Below, piece after piece: positions 44,269 through 54,276 of a stretch of DNA of 64,000 nucleotides. The stretch is taken from the IMG/VR virus record IMGVR_UViG_3300013233_000195, positions 36,624-100,623 of that record; one strand, 5' to 3'. The translations under genes and the position numbers were made by a program. The notes beneath the pieces were generated by a model. It had not been told where the DNA came from. It saw nothing but the letters and a program-made list of their open reading frames with translations, and did no database searches. Source of the DNA: a virus. Every line of letters begins with the position of its first letter. The stretch's first letter is position 1.

Positions 44269-47200
44269 TTAGCTAGAAGCGGGAATATCTACCTTCTCCA
44301 GAGTGATCGAGCCATCATCCAGCGCATCCTGAATAGCATCTACGGTAACGGTTCCAATAGCCTCCTGAGCAGCCTCAATACTATCTGGACCTATTACAAG
44401 CGTTTCAGCATCAAAGTTCACTGTAGGCTGCACAAAGACATTGATAGGCTGTCCTACTGTAGTCACTCCCAATGTCGTTCTTTCAGCTCCAGAGCCCTTT
44501 GTTCCCCCACTTCCAGTTCCAGTATCTTGATTGTCTTGCTTTGTAATGTCATTCATAGCATTCTCAGCACCCGTACTTGCCATAGCGGCAACAGGAGCCG
44601 CAACTAGAGACACGGCTGCGTAACGAGCAGCAGATGCAGCGTGGGTAGCAGCAGCCCCAAAAGCCTTTGGATCTCCCATAATACCTTTTGCAAGGGCTGC
44701 CAGAGCTTCAGCAGCTTGAACAGCGGCTTGAGTTTCAGCATAATCTCGAATTGAAGCTATTGCTGAAGCAGCCCAACTCTTCCACACAGCCTTCCAAATC
44801 TGGTTTAGTGTAGCACTAGACCTGATCTGGTGCTTTGTCCACTTATTGAAGATTGTGTTCATTGTCTTGAAAGCTGCACCAAATCCATCTGCCATCGCCT
44901 GCTGACCATTTAGATGAAACTCAAAGTAGGCTTGATCATAAGCTGTGCGCTCATCAATAGCTGCTGCATGAATATCTTTAATTTCATCCTCGGAGTCAGA
45001 GATAGCGCTCGTCAAAGTATTTATCCGATCCGTCAACGCCTGTGGTGTGGGAACTCCAAGCCAGTTTAGAGATACTACTTCACGAGAAAGGGAAGTCTTT
45101 TCTACTTCTAGCTTATGCCTGATCTCCTCTTGTGCCTTCACGGCGGCATTTTCAGCGTCTGTAATGGATTGTCTTCCCTCATCACGCTGATGCACACGGT
45201 GAGCACCACGAGCACTGGTGGCGGCCCCCTGACCAGCACTATGAACTTGATCTAGCAATTGCTGACGCTTTTTCTCTGCATTATACTGACGGTCTGCTTC
45301 TCTAATGATTTGGTCTACATGGCTCTTTTGCTCCTTTAGCAACTTCTCATGTGCTTTCCTCTCATCTTCAAGCAGCTTATCGTTGTGTTCCCTCTTTAAC
45401 CTTTCTGTTTCCGCATCATGTTCATTAGTTATGTATGTGATCTTGTCATTTGCATCATTAATGAGCCTCTCTAATTCAGCATACTGCGCCTGATCGACTG
45501 CGTTCATATCATCCTTATGTACTTCCTTTTTCTGCTCTTCCCATTGTGCTATTTGTTCCTGTAGTGGTCTCATCTTACTCTCAAAGGCAAACTTACGAGC
45601 TAGCATGTCTGCTTCAAAATCTTTGCCCTGATTACGAAGATGGAGAACTTGTGCATCTTCGTACATCTTCTCTAACTTAGCTAGCCACTTCTTTACTGCC
45701 TCAGTAATGTCCTGGATCTTCTTAGACCAATCTTCAACCTCTTCTTGATTCTGCTTCTTACCATTTTCAACTCGTTCAATACCAAGAAGGTACATAAGGT
45801 GATTTATCCTCTTAAGTTCTTTATAATTTTCATTTGCTGCCTTTATGTGTCTTGACTTAACTTCTTCATCGCTTATCCTGCGATGGCTAATCGAAATTGC
45901 TGACCGTGCCATAGAACGAAGTGTTGAAGCAGAAATGCCAGCTACAGTATCATTACGAGTTCTCCTTTCGAGTTCCTGTTGCTGTGTAAGTGCGTGTTCT
46001 GCATTATCAGCATTTTCTTGGGCCTGGGTAGCCTCCTCATTAAGCTGTTCCGCAATGGCAGTACGAAGGGCAAGGACTGCATTAAGCTGATCTGCTAAGT
46101 TCTTAGCACTTTCATACTGGTGAACAAGTGCTGGATCTAGCTTTTGAAACTCTAAATCAGTTAATTTACTAAGTGCAGAGTCAAATTGTTCGACTTCTTC
46201 TCGAAGGGCCTTTTCTCGATATGCAGGCAAACCTGTAGCGCTCCCAGTAATTGGGGGCACAGCACTTATTGATCCTGGAGGTATGGTGCCCAATTGAGTA
46301 GGAGGCCCCCCGAATGGCTTGGGAGGTACACCGGACATTGCCCGAGCCTCCCTCTGCTTCTTCATATATTCATCAATAGCATTAGCAGCATCCTCAAGAT
46401 GCTGAACGATGCCCTGGTGCTGTAAATCCTCTAGAAGTTTTGCTAAATTCTCTCTTTCCTCATTAATCCTCTTAGCTCCAATACCAAAGGTCTCATAGAG
46501 AGCCTTGTTCAGTCCGGTAAAATTCTTAAGAATTGGAAGGCCATTTCTAAATGTGTCAATCAAGAAGGAAACTGCAAAGATTACACCCATCAGAGCCATT
46601 GGATTAAACGCAATCTTCTGCACAGCGGCAAAGATCTTAGACTCTGTGATTAGCGTTCGATAGATTTGACGTAACTTAGTCATAGCTCTTGTGCGCAGAG
46701 GTATATAGTTCATTTCCTCTTTTATTAGATTAACACGTTGTTGTGCTAGAGCTACACCCTCCCTAGCAGCACCTACCTTTGCTTGTGCAGCAGCCGAAGG
46801 CCCTGCCGTAGCAGCCATAACCCCTCTTGCCTCAGAAGATATTGGCCCAGCAGCCCCAACAAAGAGGGAGGCTTTAGCTGCACCCCTACGACCCGCCGAT
46901 ATAGTGGCACTACGCTCCGCAAGAGCCAACTGCTCCTCAGCCTTATTTAAGTTTGCAACTCGAAGTTCTAGTTCTTGTTGCATTGCCCTGTTAATGTTGT
47001 CTTCATTGGCTAACTTAGCTGCTGCCATTGTGCCTTCAGTTTCCTGCTTTAGTGCGATCTGCTCCAGCATATCACTGTTCATTGCCAGCTCTTGTTTATT
47101 CTTAGCTACAGCCTGACCCGCATTAGCTATTTGAACTTTATAAGATGCAGCAAGAACCTTCTTCTTCTTGGCAAGTAAAGTTATCTCCCTTTCAGCGGTG

Positions 47201-48741
47201 GCAGCATGTCTCTTGCCCCTTCGAGCAAGATTTCTAGCATTATGAGCCTCCTCAGCAAATGCTAAGTTTGCCACTTCTCTCTCGGCCTTAAGAGCAACAA
47301 TTGCCTCCCCTTGTGCTGAGGCCGATGCACCATCAATCTGTTGCAACTGAGTAGCTGCTGTCATCTGAGCCCTATACATACCCTCAGAAGCAACCTTTCT
47401 TTCCTTAATAAGCGCTATATTCTTTGTCGCTTGAGCTTGCTCCTGCTGTCCCCTAGCAAGTTGCTTCTGAGAAGCAGCCTCCTGTGCAACAATAGTCTCC
47501 TGAGTTGCAACAGCCTCCTTCTGGAGAGTCTCATACAGACCCGTAAGCTCCTTGTTAGACGCTTCCAACCCAATTAATAACTTTTGTCTATTAGCAGTGT
47601 CCACCGCACTGAAATCACTTGCTAACTTAGCTGCAGCAACTTTGGAGATTTTATTTAGAAGGGCAAAGATAATAACTAGATCAAACAAGGAAGAAGGATC
47701 AAAGCCTTTAAAGATTTTACTAAGAGAGTCACCAAGGCCCGCAGCCACAGCTCCAAATTGCTTAAACTTTCCAATAAGAGCATCAATCTGAGTAGACATA
47801 CCCGTAGAGATAGCAGCTTGATTCTCTCTAGCCCAGACACCTAGAGCCTTAGCAGAGTCCCAAATGGATGTGTTCAGAACGGTCATTGCGGGCTGTAGAC
47901 CTTCACCAATAGCAGCTCTGGATTCAAAGATTTGAACCTTCATAGCCTGTAGCTGTCCAGAGAAGTTTCCTGCCATCCTAGCTGCATCTCCATGGTAAAT
48001 TGCTGCTAGTTTAATTAATCCGTTAGCAACTGCAAGATTCTTCTCATATTCAGAGATCTCATTCTTAGTCTTACCAACAGTCTTAAGGTAGTCCTTGAGA
48101 ATAAGATCCAGGTTCTTTGTAATACCTGCATTATCAACCATGATGGACTGGAAGTTCTTGAATCCCTGAGAAGCGCCAACAATAGCCTCTCCCATTGCTA
48201 GCGTTCCTTGGCGGTTGAATGCTGCCGAGTCCTTGAAAGCATTCATTAGCTCAACCGCTTTGTCCAAACCGATGTGAGTGGCTAGAATGTTCTTCAAGCC
48301 CGCTGCGGCTTCTGTAATAGTAATCAGCCCATCTGCTGCAAGAGCCCTTGCCGCCATTTGTGCCTCTTGCATACTTTCTCTCATAGCCACAGCTACAGAA
48401 CTAAGACCCATCATAGCATTCTGCATTTGGACTGCTGCATTGACAAAGTTTTTTGCCATAAGGGCAATGGGTGCGGTCATCGTAGCTATAGTAAATCGGA
48501 GTAGCAGCAAACGGTTACGGATAACTCCAGTATACCTCTGCATACCCTTAGTATTCAGACGCATTCTCTTAGAGAAATCATTTAGCTTTCGCTCAATGCG
48601 CTCAAGTTCTGAAACACTCTTACTAGCATAGCCTGCTGTCGCCCTCTCTGCCTGAGACAGAGAGCGCTGTAAAGGCCTAGCATCGCCCTCAAAGACCATA
48701 GCTGCACGAAGCTGTCCACTTGTTAGTGGCAATTTGTTCAC
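44269..48741 (-). CDS. Tail length tape measure protein
   Basis: 1,490 aa, mostly long helix and coiled coil with hydrophobic patches, directly downstream of the frameshifted chaperone pair as in siphophages. The N-terminal quarter (LRFTIATMTAPIALMAKNFV ... MGLSSVAVAM) matches phage tape measure proteins. At about 1.5 A per residue the tail would be around 220 nm (rule of thumb). No lysozyme or peptidase domain was recognised. It may fold into the tail tube and help DNA entry. Confidence 0.85.
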   Translation of the reverse strand: MNKLPLTSGQLRAAMVFEGDARPLQRSLSQAERATAGYASKSVSELERIERKLNDFSKRMRLNTKGMQRYTGVIRNRLLLLRFTIATMTAPIALMAKNFVNAAVQMQNAMMGLSSVAVAMRESMQEAQMAARALAADGLITITEAAAGLKNILATHIGLDKAVELMNAFKDSAAFNRQGTLAMGEAIVGASQGFKNFQSIMVDNAGITKNLDLILKDYLKTVGKTKNEISEYEKNLAVANGLIKLAAIYHGDAARMAGNFSGQLQAMKVQIFESRAAIGEGLQPAMTVLNTSIWDSAKALGVWARENQAAISTGMSTQIDALIGKFKQFGAVAAGLGDSLSKIFKGFDPSSLFDLVIIFALLNKISKVAAAKLASDFSAVDTANRQKLLIGLEASNKELTGLYETLQKEAVATQETIVAQEAASQKQLARGQQEQAQATKNIALIKERKVASEGMYRAQMTAATQLQQIDGASASAQGEAIVALKAEREVANLAFAEEAHNARNLARRGKRHAATAEREITLLAKKKKVLAASYKVQIANAGQAVAKNKQELAMNSDMLEQIALKQETEGTMAAAKLANEDNINRAMQQELELRVANLNKAEEQLALAERSATISAGRRGAAKASLFVGAAGPISSEARGVMAATAGPSAAAQAKVGAAREGVALAQQRVNLIKEEMNYIPLRTRAMTKLRQIYRTLITESKIFAAVQKIAFNPMALMGVIFAVSFLIDTFRNGLPILKNFTGLNKALYETFGIGAKRINEERENLAKLLEDLQHQGIVQHLEDAANAIDEYMKKQREARAMSGVPPKPFGGPPTQLGTIPPGSISAVPPITGSATGLPAYREKALREEVEQFDSALSKLTDLEFQKLDPALVHQYESAKNLADQLNAVLALRTAIAEQLNEEATQAQENADNAEHALTQQQELERRTRNDTVAGISASTLRSMARSAISISHRRISDEEVKSRHIKAANENYKELKRINHLMYLLGIERVENGKKQNQEEVEDWSKKIQDITEAVKKWLAKLEKMYEDAQVLHLRNQGKDFEADMLARKFAFESKMRPLQEQIAQWEEQKKEVHKDDMNAVDQAQYAELERLINDANDKITYITNEHDAETERLKREHNDKLLEDERKAHEKLLKEQKSHVDQIIREADRQYNAEKKRQQLLDQVHSAGQGAATSARGAHRVHQRDEGRQSITDAENAAVKAQEEIRHKLEVEKTSLSREVVSLNWLGVPTPQALTDRINTLTSAISDSEDEIKDIHAAAIDERTAYDQAYFEFHLNGQQAMADGFGAAFKTMNTIFNKWTKHQIRSSATLNQIWKAVWKSWAASAIASIRDYAETQAAVQAAEALAALAKGIMGDPKAFGAAATHAASAARYAAVSLVAAPVAAMASTGAENAMNDITKQDNQDTGTGSGGTKGSGAERTTLGVTTVGQPINVFVQPTVNFDAETLVIGPDSIEAAQEAIGTVTVDAIQDALDDGSITLEKVDIPASS

Positions 48742-48751
48742 CTACTTCTGT

Positions 48752-49363
48752 TTACTTCTTGAACTTCTTGCGAGCTTCTTCAAGAGACTGTCTCTCTGCT
48801 CTCGCTCGTTCTCCTCTGATAATGTCAAACATGTCAAGGACATACTGAGGTTGGTCCCAGATGCCGCCGGATTCCGGTAGTGTGTGATATGTACTTGCTG
48901 TTGTTTCCAAGTTCATGTAGTACAGGGAAACTTGATCTATTACTGCCTCTCCACAGAGTTGGGGAAAGTGAGCCTTGTGAACATCGAACAGAGACCAGTC
49001 TGGATAGAAGTTATCTCGCAACTCCGCTAGAACCTCAAGAAACTCCTCCTTCGTGGAGATCTTCTGAACAGTGTATGTCCCCGTAGGTCTATGAGTGTTC
49101 TCATCGTGGTCAGGGACACGAAGTAGAAAGAGATTCTGCTCCCAGTCCATGTCATTGCTGTCTTCATAATCATGCCTATGAAGAAGACACTGACGAGTTT
49201 TCCAGAACTGGTTTCTATTTAGTTCACAGTTGGCACAATTATACTTCTTTCTTCTTTCTACTTTGCCTACCTTCCAATGGTGCCACGCTGCCGAGTATTC
49301 TAGTTGCTGCTTCACTTTTGGAAGACATCGAAGAAATCTCATTGGCAAAGGACAACATAGCAT
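48752..49363 (-). CDS. Tail assembly chaperone, frameshifted extension
   Basis: Frame that overlaps the end of the 49239-49721 gene by 125 bp and lies +1 (equal to -2) to it. The region unique to this frame has a metal-site-like YNCANCELNRNQFWKTRQC and about 140 more residues. As in lambda G/GT, ribosomes probably shift near the end of the upstream gene (purine run AGAAAGAAGAAAGAAG, 49242-49257) to make a fusion. The listed start is only the open-frame limit. Confidence 0.7.
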   Translation of the reverse strand: MLCCPLPMRFLRCLPKVKQQLEYSAAWHHWKVGKVERRKKYNCANCELNRNQFWKTRQCLLHRHDYEDSNDMDWEQNLFLLRVPDHDENTHRPTGTYTVQKISTKEEFLEVLAELRDNFYPDWSLFDVHKAHFPQLCGEAVIDQVSLYYMNLETTASTYHTLPESGGIWDQPQYVLDMFDIIRGERARAERQSLEEARKKFKK

Positions 49364-49721
49364 TGAAGGCTTCCACAGAGAGGTGATCTAGAACATCTAG
49401 CTTACCCTCAACATCATCCTCTTCAATGGTAACTCCCTGCCCACTCTCATAGGCTTCTGGAGTAGGAAACCAATTTTCAATCTTGACAATGATTCGCAAC
49501 CACTCATTATCATCAGCCTTATTCAGCCGACCAGGGATAAACTCTCTCTGACCACCACGGCCCTCCTTAGAGGCATGAGTATAGTCTCTAAGAGTGAGAT
49601 TTGCCTGTCGGGCTGTCTTTGGACGAATGTAGAAGCGTGTTTGCTTGCTCTTGTCCGTAAGCTCTCGATCAGAATCAGAAATCCAAACTCGAATGTCCCT
49701 CTGAGGATCAACACCAATCAT
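49239..49721 (-). CDS. Tail assembly chaperone (G-like)
   Basis: 160 aa, in the G position just upstream of the tape measure. Acidic and helical C-terminal half (VEAFNAMLSFANEISSM), ending RKKKEV. It is the short product of a probable programmed frameshift with the 48752 frame. These chaperones coat the tape measure during tail assembly and are absent from virions. Confidence 0.75.
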   Translation of the reverse strand: MIGVDPQRDIRVWISDSDRELTDKSKQTRFYIRPKTARQANLTLRDYTHASKEGRGGQREFIPGRLNKADDNEWLRIIVKIENWFPTPEAYESGQGVTIEEDDVEGKLDVLDHLSVEAFNAMLSFANEISSMSSKSEAATRILGSVAPLEGRQSRKKKEV

Positions 49722-49740
49722 CTAGTTACCCTTCCTTTCT

Positions 49741-51258
49741 TTACCACGACCTATCAAAGCCATCAGAAAGTTCAATTCTGATAGGCTCCTTGGTCGTAAT
49801 TACATAGTCTCCTGAAGTAGAAGTTGGGTTGGAGTCCACAACGATTGTGGTATCCTCACGAACTTCGATAATCCTCCGTTCCTCTCCATTTTCAGCAAAC
49901 TGGATTGTATCCCCGTAATGAGGATAACCAACGTAAGAGCCCCCGCTACCACCAGCATCCATTGTGTCTACCCAGCTAGTACCAGACCCGGTAACAACTG
50001 CGGAAGCAATGCTGGAGATGCTTCCAGTATCGAAACGATACCCCGACACACTGAAAGGCAGTTCCCAACCAACCTCATCATCGCCAAGGTTCAAGTTTGC
50101 ACCCGTATACCTAAGATATGCAGCAATTGAGAACACACCGCTAGACCAATTAGCATTTGCATGATACCAAGGCCAGATCGCATCACCCCACCAGATGTAG
50201 AACGGAGTGATCCTCTGGGAAAGGAATCTGTTCAGTGGAGACATACCACCTACTGTAGCTGTTGCTGTAGTTAGTCTTGGATCAAACGGGATCGTGATTG
50301 ATCCTTCACCCGTGTAGTCTCCTGTCAAGAAACTTCTTACCAGCCCATTGTTGTAAAACTGTGCCTTCAAGTTGTTTGCAATGGTAATTGAAAACGCCTT
50401 GAGATCAATCATGGCACCAATTCCATAGTAGACACCACTAGTTGAGACATCTGCGGAGGAAGTCAGTGTGATAGAAGTATCACCACCACCCACGGAAGCA
50501 ATTTGATACTTTCTAAAAGTTGAGTTAGCTGTGTCATAGAACCACAGGTAGTCTCCTGCTGAGACATTATCCGTCCAGAAAGTGCCTGTTCCAGTAACCG
50601 CCGTTCCACCAGAACTGGTTTCAATTGTGCCCGAGTTGTAGATGTTTCCCAGTACAACGTGAGAATTCTTGAACAACAGAGGAGCTACTGACGATGGAGT
50701 GAAGTCATCACTACCAACGTCATAATCTGTTTCTAGATCATAACCTCGCAGTGTTGCAGTTGCCTTTAAGGCTCCTCCAATCTCTCCACCTAATTCTACA
50801 GATTCAGCAACTCCACCAACCAAGCGATGGCTAGCCGAAGTTCCTGACGGATGAATTTGCTTACAAAAAGAGAGCCATGTTTCTGTGTTCACATCTCCCG
50901 AAGTGGGTGGAACAAACTTCTTTTCAAAGATAGAGGCTGTTGCACCTTCAGTAGTACCGGCTTGAAAGAGTGAATACAAGAGCTCTGCTAGTGTCTCCAC
51001 ATTAGCCTCAAACTCAATAGGCGCACTAGGAGACTTCTGTGCTTGCTGATATTCTCTTCCACTACCTGACCACCGTTCCGCGAGTCCTGTTGCTTTAGCA
51101 GTATCAATAACCTCCTGCCCTGGATCAATTTCTGGAGTCCCTGTTAGGAGGATTCCAGCCTTGCCCGACGCAACTCCATCATTGCTTGACGATGCCGTAG
51201 CCATCGCCGTTTGTGGGGCAAGTCTGTATCTGATAAATGCTACTGTTCTAAGAGACAT
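49741..51258 (-). CDS. Tail-tube-like protein, paralogue 3
   Basis: 505 aa. The third of three adjacent paralogues; ends EPIRIELSDGFDRSW. Shared features: a Gly/Ala/Thr-rich opening, GLAERWSGSGRE, Lys-rich or aromatic beta strands, and the repeated C-terminal box. Extra strands near residues 225-290 may be an insertion. Position (before G/T and tape measure) is that of the major tail protein. Confidence 0.65.
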   Translation of the reverse strand: MSLRTVAFIRYRLAPQTAMATASSSNDGVASGKAGILLTGTPEIDPGQEVIDTAKATGLAERWSGSGREYQQAQKSPSAPIEFEANVETLAELLYSLFQAGTTEGATASIFEKKFVPPTSGDVNTETWLSFCKQIHPSGTSASHRLVGGVAESVELGGEIGGALKATATLRGYDLETDYDVGSDDFTPSSVAPLLFKNSHVVLGNIYNSGTIETSSGGTAVTGTGTFWTDNVSAGDYLWFYDTANSTFRKYQIASVGGGDTSITLTSSADVSTSGVYYGIGAMIDLKAFSITIANNLKAQFYNNGLVRSFLTGDYTGEGSITIPFDPRLTTATATVGGMSPLNRFLSQRITPFYIWWGDAIWPWYHANANWSSGVFSIAAYLRYTGANLNLGDDEVGWELPFSVSGYRFDTGSISSIASAVVTGSGTSWVDTMDAGGSGGSYVGYPHYGDTIQFAENGEERRIIEVREDTTIVVDSNPTSTSGDYVITTKEPIRIELSDGFDRSW

Positions 51259-51276
51259 TCATGTCACCTCCAAAGA

Positions 51277-52863
51277 TTAATTAGGGATTCCTCGATCCAC
51301 GCCGTCTGCAATTCGAATCGTTGCAGATCGTGGACTTCCAAGGTAAATATCATCAACATAGAGTGTTGCCGCAGCCGAGATACTTATTCGGAGAACCAGA
51401 GAGCCTGAGATTGAGGGAGCCTTAGTCCATCCTTGATAGTGTCTCCATTTGCTAGAAGTAGTTCCAGAAATTGTTAGACCAAGCCCAGAAATATAGGCAG
51501 CATCAGCATAACCGTTTATGATGACTGAGCCTGAGTTGGAGTCAACTCGATACCAAAAGCTGCAATAGATTAAAGCATACTGGGGGAAGTCTGTAGCTGA
51601 GTAAGAGCTACCGCTAGTCACAGTACCCACACCAGTAGCAACAACCTTAAGAGATTGAGAGCCCTCATGGACAATTGTGCCCTCCTTACTAGATGTTGCT
51701 AGGCCACCATCAGTCCAGTTACTTACTCCTGATAGTTCGCAGTTTCCATCTGCGATATTGTTAACTTCACCAGCAGTTCCTGTGAATGTGATCTCATTCA
51801 TAATCTCGTTATCACCAGACATTGCAAAGCTGGTAATTCTTCCATGAGCAGATAATAGAACATCTCCAGCAGAAAGGAACTCTGAGCCACCAGAGTCCCC
51901 GCTAGCCCGAGTAAGAGTTAGTGGAGAAGCTGTGCTAACATTTGTAAGAATGAGAAGAACCTCATTTCCTGAAACCATATTATTCAGGAATGTGCTGTTA
52001 GCCATTACAGAGAGATCTTGAGGGAAGGTGCAGGTACACTCTACATCAAACTTCCCAAGTACCCACGATTGGATCGAAGAGTTATTGTACACCCTTCCCA
52101 CTGCATTATTGCTAATCTTAATGGACCAGGACTCCAAGTTTACTTGTGTTTCAGACGAACTCACTGCATCAGCAATCACCGCGACAAGATCACTGGTAAG
52201 AAGTGGTGTCTTATCAGCGTAGGTGACAGCCGTTCCACCCATGTCGAAGGCGTCTGTAGCAGAAGCCCCAGCCAACTCAACAGACAGCTTCACAGCCTTT
52301 CCAGACTCACCACTGATTGTTAAGGATGTCACCACAGCTCCATCCATCTTGTGAGAGTTGGCTGAGTTCGTGGACATGACTCTGCCCAACGTTGCAAAGA
52401 ACTCTGCCTCAGCCCCACTAATGCCAGAGCCACTATCCCACTCCACAGGGGGCTTACAGAACTTTTCAAACGGAGTTGCATCTGCCTCAGACATTCCACT
52501 TTGATAGAGCAAGTGAAGCCAGAAAGGCAAAGTGTAAGCATCGGCGTCCATGCTCAGTGTAATTGTTGGCTTTAGTACAACTTGGGGGCTACTTAGCCAA
52601 CTCGTCGAACCATCTGGAAGAAATTCTCTTCCAGCACCTGTCCACCTTTGAGCAAGACCAGTTACTTTCTGCTCATCAGTAAGTTCAGGAGCAAAGGAGA
52701 GAGCAGGGTCACTTGTCACCATCAGTCCGTAGTCTCTTGCTGTTGCATCATCTTGGGGGTCCATTGAGGAGTCTGTAGGTGTAAAGCTAGTAATTGTCGT
52801 TGTTGCGCCCGTACTCTGTCCAGCGACAATAAGCTGCTCTGCAAACTTAGGTCTAATTGCCAT
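51277..52863 (-). CDS. Tail-tube-like protein, paralogue 2
   Basis: 528 aa; contains GLAQRWTGAGRE and ends ATIRIADGVDRGIPN. The C-terminal half contains an inserted carbohydrate-binding-like jelly roll (NCELSGVSNWTDGG ... YVDDIYLGSP) that the shorter paralogue at 52878 lacks. This suggests a decorated tube or specialised ring protein. Confidence 0.65.
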   Translation of the reverse strand: MAIRPKFAEQLIVAGQSTGATTTITSFTPTDSSMDPQDDATARDYGLMVTSDPALSFAPELTDEQKVTGLAQRWTGAGREFLPDGSTSWLSSPQVVLKPTITLSMDADAYTLPFWLHLLYQSGMSEADATPFEKFCKPPVEWDSGSGISGAEAEFFATLGRVMSTNSANSHKMDGAVVTSLTISGESGKAVKLSVELAGASATDAFDMGGTAVTYADKTPLLTSDLVAVIADAVSSSETQVNLESWSIKISNNAVGRVYNNSSIQSWVLGKFDVECTCTFPQDLSVMANSTFLNNMVSGNEVLLILTNVSTASPLTLTRASGDSGGSEFLSAGDVLLSAHGRITSFAMSGDNEIMNEITFTGTAGEVNNIADGNCELSGVSNWTDGGLATSSKEGTIVHEGSQSLKVVATGVGTVTSGSSYSATDFPQYALIYCSFWYRVDSNSGSVIINGYADAAYISGLGLTISGTTSSKWRHYQGWTKAPSISGSLVLRISISAAATLYVDDIYLGSPRSATIRIADGVDRGIPN

Positions 52864-52877
52864 ACTGAATCACCACC

Positions 52878-53933
52878 TTAAGGAATGTGTCTGTCAATAC
52901 CATCGGCCAATTCGATAGTAATTACATTGTTAGTACCATCGTAGGCACCTATGAAGGAGACCTCAGAAACGGTCTCGGGATCGTTAGTAACGCTTAGATC
53001 GCTGGTGCGAACATTCGCCGTGACCTTTAAATCCCCCGCAGAAGCAACTGGAGAGGTATTGTAGAACACAAAGGTCTTATCTGCACCATTTAGAAAATCA
53101 TCTAGCTGTTGGTTTGCTCCAATTGTTGAAGCATCCCAAAGAACCTTGAAGTTCCCCTCCACTTCAATCATACCTAATACAAAGCGTTGAGGATTCTTGC
53201 TATCATAGTGTCCATAGGTCGCATTATTCTTAACAGTAATACTAAAATCTGAGCACTTGAAAGCTGTTCCACCGAGTTCAAAGGTGAAATCTTGGTGCAT
53301 CAAAGGGACTTGATTTGTATACATATACCGCTGACTACCTGAGTCATGGTTCCAGCTATTGGTGAATACTGTGCCAATCAACTCCGAGGAAGCCTTGACT
53401 GCCTCTCCTTGAGCTGCAGAAAGGGTCATGCTACGACAGATTGCTCCATCAATTCTAAAGTTATCGCTTGAAGTCGAATCCAGAATCATACCTAAACTCA
53501 ACCAGATTTCCTCATAATTTGATAGGCCTTCAAAGTCTTGCGCTGTATAGACGGTGTATGTCTTTACATATGGAGAAGAAGCAGCTTCGGAAGCTCCTAC
53601 TTGAAATAGAGTCCACAGTGGTACAGCAAGATTGAAAGTAGAGGCTTCCCAAGGCCAGGTAGTTACCGGATCTCGTGTCCCAATCTGAAACTCACCGCCA
53701 ACCTCACCAGCAACTCGGAATGGCAATCCTTCAGTCAGTCTTGTATCAACAATGTTTTGCCCAGGATCAAGCACAGGGTAATCTGTTAGGGGGATTGCAT
53801 TCCTTCCCACATCTAAGCCTAGATAGCTACTCTCACTTGTTCCACTAGCCCCCTCAAAGGAAGCCGCCGTTGTTGCTCCTACAGTCTGACCATTGAAAGC
53901 ATAGATAATATGCTCCTTGGTTAGCTGTGTCAT
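52878..53933 (-). CDS. Tail-tube-like protein, paralogue 1
   Basis: 351 aa, the shortest of three tandem paralogues and the best candidate for the main tube subunit. It ends VITIELADGIDRHIP. It shares the LDPGQNIVDTRLTEGLPFRVAG opening region with the others and lies after the tail terminators. The C-terminal box ELADGxDRxIP is common to all three. Confidence 0.7.
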   Translation of the reverse strand: MTQLTKEHIIYAFNGQTVGATTAASFEGASGTSESSYLGLDVGRNAIPLTDYPVLDPGQNIVDTRLTEGLPFRVAGEVGGEFQIGTRDPVTTWPWEASTFNLAVPLWTLFQVGASEAASSPYVKTYTVYTAQDFEGLSNYEEIWLSLGMILDSTSSDNFRIDGAICRSMTLSAAQGEAVKASSELIGTVFTNSWNHDSGSQRYMYTNQVPLMHQDFTFELGGTAFKCSDFSITVKNNATYGHYDSKNPQRFVLGMIEVEGNFKVLWDASTIGANQQLDDFLNGADKTFVFYNTSPVASAGDLKVTANVRTSDLSVTNDPETVSEVSFIGAYDGTNNVITIELADGIDRHIP

Positions 53934-54262
53934 TAGTCCTCACGCTCCTTTACTGCTTCCTTTGTAGTATTAATCATAATCTTACTCTTAGCCTTCTTTG
54001 AGACCCTCTTCTTAGTCGGTATTTTGTGCCTCAAATCGCCGAACTCTTCCAAGGGAGTTGTACCCATCGTATGAGGAACAACATTCTTCTTTGCAAGTTC
54101 AACCTTTTCCAGTTCTAGGACGTTGTACTCATGCAACACCTGTTCTGGAACTTCTACAGCCTTTCCCCTTCGTAATGCTAGATACTTCTCCTTTTCCTCA
54201 AGACACTTGGGGCGTCTTGACCGGGGAAGTCTTGCTCCCTTCTTTAACCGAACCATTACCAT
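53933..54262 (-). CDS. Basic small protein in tail module
   Basis: 109 aa, Lys/Arg-rich, with a central helix (EYNVLELEKVELAKKNVV). Its start is preceded by GGAGGCGAGCACAA. Located between the terminator-like genes and tube genes. Function unknown. Confidence 0.5.
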   Translation of the reverse strand: MVMVRLKKGARLPRSRRPKCLEEKEKYLALRRGKAVEVPEQVLHEYNVLELEKVELAKKNVVPHTMGTTPLEEFGDLRHKIPTKKRVSKKAKSKIMINTTKEAVKERED

Positions 54263-54276
54263 TTGTGCTCGCCTCC

